Shown here: one piece after another, positions 58,685 through 64,000 of the stretch
Numbering within the stretch: the stretch's first letter is position 1
Layout of the letters: every line of letters begins with the position of its first letter
DNA from: Desulfoferula mesophila
GTDB taxonomy: Bacteria; Desulfobacterota; Desulfarculia; Desulfarculales; Desulfarculaceae
Length of the DNA: 64,000 bases
Assembly: GCF_037076455.1 (NCBI RefSeq)
Contig: NZ_AP028679.1
Coordinates: 1,627,501 to 1,691,500 of the forward strand
Reading direction: 5' to 3'
Made by a program: the position numbers and the translations under genes
The notes under the pieces: model-generated
Database searches by the model: none
What the model saw: the letters and a program-made list of their open reading frames with translations, nothing else
What the model was told of the DNA's origin: nothing

Positions 58685-59497
58685 TCACTCGTGCGGCGCG
58701 GACAACTTCACGTTTTCAACCAGCACGGTTCTGGTTGTTCCGCCGCGCCAAATCCTAAAAGTGAAAGTTCGCTTTTTGCAGGACCCCAGGGCTTCGGCCA
58801 GGTCCCGATTGTTGGCGATCTTTTGCCCGTTCACTTCGAGCAATACGTCGCCCGCCGAGATGCCGGCCTGCTCGGCCGGGGAGCCCTTGATGACCACAAA
58901 AACCAGCCTGCCGTAGTTCTTGCCTAGTCGAGCCTTGGTATCGGAGGGGACCGCGTCGACCAGCATGCCGATCTTGCTGGTTTTCAGCTTGGCTAAAAAC
59001 ACCGCCACGCAGTCCGCGCCGCCTGGCGCGCCGGGGCTCAGCTTGCCTCCGATCTTGGCGAACGATTGCCCGTCCAAGGCTTGGGCGAACACCTCGAATT
59101 GCTTGGCCTCCGTCCGGGCCAGAGGGGGCGACGGGTAGGCATCCAGCACACCCCTGAGCTTGGCGTCCCTGGTTTGAATCAGAACGATCGCCGCCCCGAT
59201 TTCTTGCGCGGTCTGCTTGGCCTGGTCGAGATTGCCGCATTCAGCGGGGGCCAACGAATAGCCGACCAGCAAATATCCCTGTTGGGCCAGGCGGAAAAGA
59301 TTAATTTTCAGGTCAGTGGTGGCGTAGACCTTGGGCGGGCCCTGATGCCTAAGGAAGGCGGGGTTTTGCGCCACATGCCGCGCGTTTTCCATGTAAGGCA
59401 TTGATTGGTAGCGGGGGGAGAGCTGATTGGCGCAGGCGGGCAAGCAAACCAGTATCGCCAGAAGCGGGAGAAGCTGTTTGAAACGAATGTGACTCAT
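58685..59497 (-). CDS. Lipoprotein with C-terminal PDZ domain
   Basis: 270 aa. Start ATG 59495-59497 with AAAGG upstream. Signal peptide with lipobox LVCLPAC, so a membrane-anchored periplasmic protein. Middle domain (residues about 30-175) is not recognised: VYATTDLKINLFRLAQQGYL, GYSLAPAECGNLDQAKQTAQ, IGAAIVLIQTRDAKL. The last 95 residues form a PDZ domain (GRLVFVVIKGSPAEQAGISA, GDVLLEVNGQKIANNRDLAE) without any protease domain. PDZ binding of peptide ends is family knowledge; its partner is unknown. Confidence 0.82.
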   Translation of the reverse strand: MSHIRFKQLLPLLAILVCLPACANQLSPRYQSMPYMENARHVAQNPAFLRHQGPPKVYATTDLKINLFRLAQQGYLLVGYSLAPAECGNLDQAKQTAQEIGAAIVLIQTRDAKLRGVLDAYPSPPLARTEAKQFEVFAQALDGQSFAKIGGKLSPGAPGGADCVAVFLAKLKTSKIGMLVDAVPSDTKARLGKNYGRLVFVVIKGSPAEQAGISAGDVLLEVNGQKIANNRDLAEALGSCKKRTFTFRIWRGGTTRTVLVENVKLSAPHE

Positions 59498-59621
59498 CGC
59501 GCCTTTATCGGTAGTGACTGATTGCCCGGTGCGTAAGGCCGCACTGCAAGCCGCCATGGTCAATTTAGCATTTATGGCCGGCTGCCGGTTCGCAATTCAG
59601 CGAATAGGGGGGTAGCGGCCG

Positions 59622-59648
59622 GGCGGCGGAGTTATCTTCTCCGCCGCC
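59622..59648. terminator. GC-rich hairpin between the lipoprotein and the small gene
   Basis: GGCGGCGGAG / CTCCGCCGCC, a perfect 10-bp stem with a 7-base loop, no T-run. It probably ends or stabilises the leftward transcript of the gene at 59786. Confidence 0.5.
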
Positions 59649-59785
59649 GGAACGCGTTACTTGGTGGGAAGGGGGCTCGAGCGTGGGGCTTCGTTTGCAG
59701 CTTGGTGGGGCGTGTATACCGGCCCGGCCAAGTTCCATGCCCCATAGTTAGCGCCCCATGTTGGTGGGCGTTCGCCTCGCGGTTA

Positions 59786-60160
59786 TTAGTTGGTCCGCTG
59801 CTCCTGGGCCGCGCCGGCGCTGAGTTGAACGTCGTTGTTCTTTTTGTTCAGCCAGCCGTGGTAGAGCACCAGCTCCGGGTGGGCGTCCAGGCTCTCGAAG
59901 TTGCGCACTGCCACGCCCCGGCCCGCGGCCACGCTGGCGTCGTACACCCGGAAGTCCCTGATGTCCTTGCCCTGTTCCGAAGGCCTTTGCACCTGCTTGA
60001 GCTTCCAGACCCAATCGGGGTCTTCCTTGTAGGTGACCACCAGCTCCCGGCCCACCGCGGCGTGGATTTCCCGGGGCTTTTCACTTTTTACTTCGGCTCC
60101 CGCGGACTGGGCGGCTTGCTGCTTGCCCGGGTCCTCGCGTTTGAATAGCTTGCCAAACAT
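59786..60160 (-). CDS. Small cytoplasmic protein of unknown function
   Basis: 124 aa. Strong SD GGAGG. N-terminal MFGKLFKRED looks like a membrane-touching or linker helix, followed by a disordered Gln/Ala/Lys stretch. A compact domain covers residues about 30-105 (IHAAVGRELVVTYKEDPDWV, WKLKQVQRPSEQGKDIRDFR, VYDASVAAGRGVAVRNFESL). No family recognised; the aspartate/tryptophan-rich strand pattern suggests a beta domain. Isolated gene. Confidence 0.6.
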   Translation of the reverse strand: MFGKLFKREDPGKQQAAQSAGAEVKSEKPREIHAAVGRELVVTYKEDPDWVWKLKQVQRPSEQGKDIRDFRVYDASVAAGRGVAVRNFESLDAHPELVLYHGWLNKKNNDVQLSAGAAQEQRTN

Positions 60161-60347
60161 GGGGCACCTCCAAAAAAGGTTAGGAGCATCCGATCATAGG
60201 CAGCTGACAGCAATAAACGTGCTAACCGCTAACTTGCCGAAAACACATACCTGGTTGCCTGCAAAAACGGCTTGGCGGAAATTCAGTTTCCCCTTTGGGG
60301 CGCGTTTTGAGCCGCCAGCTGGGTAATTTGGGGGCTATACCTCGTAA

Positions 60348-61799
60348 TTACAATTGGTTATCCCGATGAAATTCGGTTTCCCCTTTGGCGGCCACCGGCA
60401 CGGCCAGGCTAGGAAGCGCCGCGGTCCGGGGAGGCTCGGGCAGCCCCCGGGTGAGCCAACCGTTTTTATGCGGGGTCAGCAGGGCCCACAGGCTGATCCA
60501 GGAAAGGGCCAACATGTAAAACAAGGTGTAGGGGAAGGCCCAGAGGAAGTTGCTGTCTCGGTGGCGCAGCACATAGACCAGCGCGGGTATGATGCCCCCC
60601 AGCAGGGAACCCAGAAGCAGGTTTACGCCCATAACCAGGGGGCTGAGCAAAACCACCCCCAAGGCGCCCAGCTTCAGCCACTCCCCGGCGGTCAGGTAGA
60701 ACAGGCTGATGAGCAACTCCACCCGCGCGCCCAGGGCAGGGGTCTTGCGGAAACGCCGGAAGATGAAGCTGGTCATGGCCAGGGTTTCGCGCAGGTTGCT
60801 GCGGGCCCAGCGCAGAAGCATGCGGCACAGACCCTTGTAATGCAGGGGCACCTCGGTCAACACCACGGCTCTGCGTGCAAAGTTGACGTGATAGCCGTTT
60901 TTGAGAACCACGTTGGTCAGGGCCCGGTCTTCGCCGATGTTGGCCGGGCGGCCGCAAAAATGCTGGTTCAGCCAACTCTCCAGATCGGCCCGCACCGCTT
61001 TGTCGCGATAGGCGGCCAACGCCCCGGGAGTGGTGGTGACCGTGTTAATGCGGCTTTGGGCCGCGCGGATGAAGTCGAAGCTGAAAACGAAGCTCACCTG
61101 CAGCATGCGGGGGATGAGGCCCTGGTGGTGGTTGAGCACCCGTACGTTGCCGGCCACGGCCCCGCACAGGGGGTCGCGCGCCAGGGGGGTGGCCAGATGG
61201 CGCAGGGTGTCGGGCAACACCTCGGAATCGCTGTCCACCGTAACCAGCACCGAGCCCTTGGCCCGGGCGAATCCCTGGTAAAGGGCGTGGCGCTTGCCGC
61301 TGTTGGCGGCCATGCGCACCAGCTCCACCCGGTCGCCCAGTTCACGGCCGGCCTCGCACATCCAGTGCCAGGTGTCGTCCTTGCTGCCGTCGTCCACGGC
61401 CACCAGCTGCAACTTTTCCGCCGGGTAATCGCCGTTGGCCAGGGTGCGCAGTGTATGCAATACCTGCTCACCCTCGTTGTAGGCGGGCACCACCACGGTT
61501 ACATAAGGAAGCTCCTGATCGGAACAATACTCCATGTCGCGATAGGTCAGGGCCAGGTAAGCGCGCCAGACCAGGGCAAAAATAACTATAAAGAAAGAGA
61601 GGCGGGCCAGGCTGAGCCAGGCCGAGTCTTCCAGCTCGTAACTCAGCATCTCAAGCTCGTCCCAAAAATCCTCGCCGAAAAACCAGGCCGCCAAGCCGAG
61701 GGCCGCCAGGGCGGTCAGGGGCAACATGGTCCAAATCAATAGCATGGGGCCTTTGGGCTTCTGCACACGATTACGGTAAAACATAGTAGGAATGGCCAC
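60348..61799 (-). CDS. Processive family-2 glycosyltransferase (NodC/HasA/PgaC-like membrane protein)
   Basis: 483 aa from the GTG at 61797-61799 (AGGA seven bases upstream); ATG 61784 is the alternative. Two N-terminal membrane helices, then a GT-A domain: VVVPAYNEGEQVLHTLRTLA, LVAVDDGSKDDTWHWM, VTVDSDSEVLPDTL (DxD), NIGEDRALTNVVL (ED base motif), CRMLLRWARSNLRE (the QxxRW place, here with Leu before RW). Three to four C-terminal membrane helices follow, with TPHKNGW. Makes a beta-linked polysaccharide, probably hyaluronan-, chitin- or PNAG-like, and exports it; sugar not predictable. No accessory genes adjacent. Confidence 0.88.
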   Translation of the reverse strand: MAIPTMFYRNRVQKPKGPMLLIWTMLPLTALAALGLAAWFFGEDFWDELEMLSYELEDSAWLSLARLSFFIVIFALVWRAYLALTYRDMEYCSDQELPYVTVVVPAYNEGEQVLHTLRTLANGDYPAEKLQLVAVDDGSKDDTWHWMCEAGRELGDRVELVRMAANSGKRHALYQGFARAKGSVLVTVDSDSEVLPDTLRHLATPLARDPLCGAVAGNVRVLNHHQGLIPRMLQVSFVFSFDFIRAAQSRINTVTTTPGALAAYRDKAVRADLESWLNQHFCGRPANIGEDRALTNVVLKNGYHVNFARRAVVLTEVPLHYKGLCRMLLRWARSNLRETLAMTSFIFRRFRKTPALGARVELLISLFYLTAGEWLKLGALGVVLLSPLVMGVNLLLGSLLGGIIPALVYVLRHRDSNFLWAFPYTLFYMLALSWISLWALLTPHKNGWLTRGLPEPPRTAALPSLAVPVAAKGETEFHRDNQL

Positions 61800-62057
61800 T
61801 TGTCTGTCCTGTTTATGGTTGTATGCCCTCGCGTGCGAGGTTGGTGCCCTTCCGTGGGCTTCATCAGCAGCAAGCAATTCGGATGCCACTTGGTAACTAC
61901 CTATAATATTTGATATATTATTTACCAGGCTCGGCCTGGGGGGAACCGCAGCTTCCTACCGGGCGATCAATGCCGCGTCGGCTGTTTTGTTGTGGGAAAA
62001 TAGGTGGGGCGGAGTTAATATTCGGCCTGAAAACACCTTCTGCCAAAGAGGCGGGCC

Positions 62058-63464
62058 ATGAAATCGATGTTGGTGGCCACCACCGATCCCTCGGTGAAAG
62101 CCAGCCTGCGCAGCGCTCTAAAACGCGGACAACGCTTGGAAGAAGCCGCCTCGGCCCAGGACTGTCTGGCGCTGGTGGCCCGCCGCCGTTTTGATCTGGC
62201 CTTTGTGGACATATCCTTTATCAATGAGCAGCTCACACCAGGGGCGGAGCCGGACTACGGCGCCGCTTTACGGCCTTTTCGCGCCTCCGGGGGGGGCACC
62301 CAGCTCATCGTGCTCACGCCTCCCGAAAGCATCCGCCAGACCGTTTCCGCCGTAAAGGCGGGGGCGGACAACTACCTCACCTATCCGGTGAATCCCCACG
62401 AGGTGGAGCTGGTCATCGCCGGGCTCAACGCCAGGCGCCAGATCGAGTCGGAGCTGGAATATCTGCGGGAGAGCTCTTGGCGGGGAGATGCCTCTGGCCT
62501 TTTGCGCACCCGCTCGCCGCTCATGCGCGAGGTATACGAAAAGCTGGAGATGGTGGCGCCTACCCGGGCCACGGTGCTGCTGACCGGAGAGACCGGCACC
62601 GGCAAAAGCTTTTTGGCCCGCCTGATCCACATGCACTCGTCGCGCTCCAAGGGCCCCTTTGTGGCGGTGCATTGCGGCTCCATACCAGACACCCTGGTGG
62701 AAAGCGAACTTTTCGGCCACGAAAAGGGGGCCTTCACCGGGGCCGAGCGCCGCAAGCTGGGCAAGTTCCAGATCGCCGACCAGGGGACCATCCTCCTGGA
62801 CGAAGTGGGCACCATCTCCCCGGCGGCCCAGATAAAGCTGTTGCAGGTTTTGCAGGAAGGCAGCTTTTCCCGGGTGGGCGGCGAGCAGGACATCTCGGTG
62901 GACGTGCGGGTGGTGGCGGCCAGTAACGTGGATTTGGCCAAGAAAATCAGCGAGGGCGGCTTTCGCAACGACCTCTATTACCGCCTGAACGTATTCGCCA
63001 TCGAGCTGCCCCCCCTGCGCTCCCGCCGCGAAGACCTGCCCCTGTTGGTGGCCAATCTCATGGATCGCCTGGAGCGCAAGTACGGCAAGGGGATCAGCGG
63101 GGTGGACGAGCAGGCCATGCAGGTGCTCACCGCCTACGACTGGCCGGGCAATATCCGTGAGCTGGAGAACCTCCTGGAGCGGGCCTACATCCTGGAGAGG
63201 GGCCGCCGTCTGGGTCTGGCCGGTTTGCCGGCCGATCTGGTGGCCTTGGAGCACCCCGGAGAAGCTGACGAGCCCAGCGAAGGCCAGAGCCTGGCCGAGG
63301 TGCGCCGCCGGGCCGTGGAAGAGGTGGAGCGGCGCTATTTGGAGCGTTTGCTGACCGCCAAAAAGGGCCGGGTGGATCAGGCGGCCGCCCAGGCCGGAGT
63401 CACCACCCGCCAATTGCGCAACCTTTTGGCCAAATACGCCCTGAGCTCGCGTGGTTTCAAATAG
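62058..63464 (+). CDS. Sigma-54-dependent response regulator with atypical receiver domain
   Basis: 468 aa NtrC-like activator. Receiver domain 1-120: the phosphoacceptor Asp is in DLAFVDISFINE, but the conserved Lys-Pro is Tyr-Pro (NYLTYPVNPHE) and the N-terminal acidic pair is reduced to one Asp (ATTDPSV). AAA+ domain: Walker A GETGTGKS, GAFTGA loop (HEKGAFTGAERRK) for sigma-54 contact, Walker B ILLDEVGTISP, arginine finger region RNDLYYRLNVF. Fis-like helix-turn-helix at the end (DQAAAQAGVTTRQLRNLLAK). It may be regulated without phosphorylation. No histidine kinase gene is adjacent. Confidence 0.92.
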   Translation: MKSMLVATTDPSVKASLRSALKRGQRLEEAASAQDCLALVARRRFDLAFVDISFINEQLTPGAEPDYGAALRPFRASGGGTQLIVLTPPESIRQTVSAVKAGADNYLTYPVNPHEVELVIAGLNARRQIESELEYLRESSWRGDASGLLRTRSPLMREVYEKLEMVAPTRATVLLTGETGTGKSFLARLIHMHSSRSKGPFVAVHCGSIPDTLVESELFGHEKGAFTGAERRKLGKFQIADQGTILLDEVGTISPAAQIKLLQVLQEGSFSRVGGEQDISVDVRVVAASNVDLAKKISEGGFRNDLYYRLNVFAIELPPLRSRREDLPLLVANLMDRLERKYGKGISGVDEQAMQVLTAYDWPGNIRELENLLERAYILERGRRLGLAGLPADLVALEHPGEADEPSEGQSLAEVRRRAVEEVERRYLERLLTAKKGRVDQAAAQAGVTTRQLRNLLAKYALSSRGFK

Positions 63465-63598
63465 GCTCCTAGGCGGAAAACTCACTTCCCTGCCGCGGAT
63501 TACTCGAAAAAAATAACATAAATACAGCTACATACAATGTGGCACGGCGTTTGCTATTCCCGCGGGAGAACCGGCACCTGAACGGGAAAGGACAAAAG

Positions 63599-64000
63599 GT
63601 GGACGCCAAGGCCGAAACCCAACGGATCACGGGACTGGTTATCCCGGTGGAATGGGACCCGCAAGGCAAGGCGAGGGCCGTGGCCATCGCCGCCTATGAC
63701 GAGTCCACCTACCGGGTGGCGCAGGGCGGCGTGGGAGCGGAGCTTTTGGGCCGCCTAAAGCGCGAAGTGACGGTTTGGGGCCGGGTGGAGAGTCTGGCTG
63801 AGGGAAAAACCATTTTGATCGAGAGGTTTGAGATGAGCAAAAGCAGCAAAGGCAAGATTACGGGTATGGCCCTGGCGGCCGTAGTCGGCATGGCCCTGTG
63901 CGTGGCCCCGTTGGCCATGGCCGCCGATCAACCGGCCGCCGCCCAGCCGGCGGCCACCGCCCCGGCCGCCGCCGCTCCGGCGGAAGCCAAGGCGGCTCCG
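63599..64000 (+). CDS. Secreted Ala/Pro-rich protein in frame with an upstream small domain, partial
   Basis: A GTG at 63599 (AAAGG seven bases upstream) opens a frame with no stop to the window end. The first 78 residues look like a small beta domain (ITGLVIPVEWDPQGKARAVA, YRVAQGGVGAELLGRLKREV, TVWGRVESLAEGKTILIERF). An ATG at 63833, in the same frame and with GAGAGG six bases before it, starts a clear signal peptide (KITGMALAAVVGMALCVAPL, AMAADQ), then an Ala/Pro linker. Either the secreted protein starts at 63833, or the two parts form one polypeptide. The C-terminus lies outside the window. Confidence 0.6.
   Translation, partial: MDAKAETQRITGLVIPVEWDPQGKARAVAIAAYDESTYRVAQGGVGAELLGRLKREVTVWGRVESLAEGKTILIERFEMSKSSKGKITGMALAAVVGMALCVAPLAMAADQPAAAQPAATAPAAAAPAEAKAAP

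Noticed and set aside
58361-58927. 188-codon plus-strand frame in the gap before the PDZ lipoprotein
   Set aside because: Runs antisense into the lipoprotein gene, has no ribosome site, and its composition is typical of shadow frames.

Overview
The window reads as a GC-rich chromosome of an anaerobic, Gram-negative bacterium. The best guess is a Desulfobacterota ('deltaproteobacterial') lineage close to Desulfarculales; this is inferred from gene content and base composition, not from a marker gene. Supporting traits are a fused ThiD-ThiN, a DUF6599/DUF362/NapH-type iron-sulfur cluster, a radical-SAM-rich cofactor block, an Mla-type lipid transporter, TRAP-fed acyl-CoA catabolism and many multi-[4Fe-4S] proteins.

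Region 1 (1-19.9 kb) is core chromosome. On the minus strand a cofactor block runs thiD-thiN, thiC, an mpgP-like HAD phosphatase, birA, bioB, bioA, bioF. It opens with a TPP riboswitch plus intrinsic terminator, and a BirA-type operator sits in front of bioB. Divergent from it are mlaE-mlaF-mlaD (the MlaD has a long beta-rich tail), a universal stress protein, xdhC, a lipoprotein, a DEAD-box helicase, and a tight operon DUF6599-DUF362(Tat)-NapH/NapG fusion. A Tat-exported aldo/keto reductase and tRNA-Arg(ACG) close the region.

Region 2 (19,972-32,952) is an integrative element in the 3' end of tRNA-Arg, bounded by an exact 47-bp direct repeat. It carries a tyrosine integrase beheaded by an IS21 element, a prim-pol/D5-type primase-helicase split by an IS3 element (excision restores a 791-codon frame), small zinc-ribbon and ribbon-helix-helix proteins, a TGT/DpdA-like protein and a DUF3102-like protein. 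Three near-identical intrinsic terminators lie behind the last of these. No phage structural genes are seen, so it looks like a satellite or integrative plasmid, probably now immobile.

Region 3 (about 33-55 kb) is probably an older element in the same tRNA gene. A decayed copy of the tRNA 3' end (34 of 40 bases) lies at 55,016-55,055. The region holds an IS110-family element, then a 12-gene minus-strand cluster: GntR regulator, CoA-transferase III, acyl-CoA dehydrogenase, SDR, crotonase, DUF35, thiolase, TAXI-TRAP transporter, FrhB-like flavoprotein, 2-nitropropane-dioxygenase-like flavoprotein, and AMP-forming CoA ligase. The gene set matches the logic of the bbs (benzylsuccinate beta-oxidation) pathway and probably degrades an imported carboxylic acid of unknown structure. 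A second flavoprotein, conserved hypotheticals, a second identical IS3 copy, and a truncated DctP with a divergent PdhR-like GntR regulator follow.

Region 4 (55-64 kb) returns to core-like sequence: a large polytopic GT-C-like protein, a PDZ lipoprotein, a processive family-2 glycosyltransferase, a sigma-54 activator with an atypical receiver domain, and a partial secreted protein at the edge.
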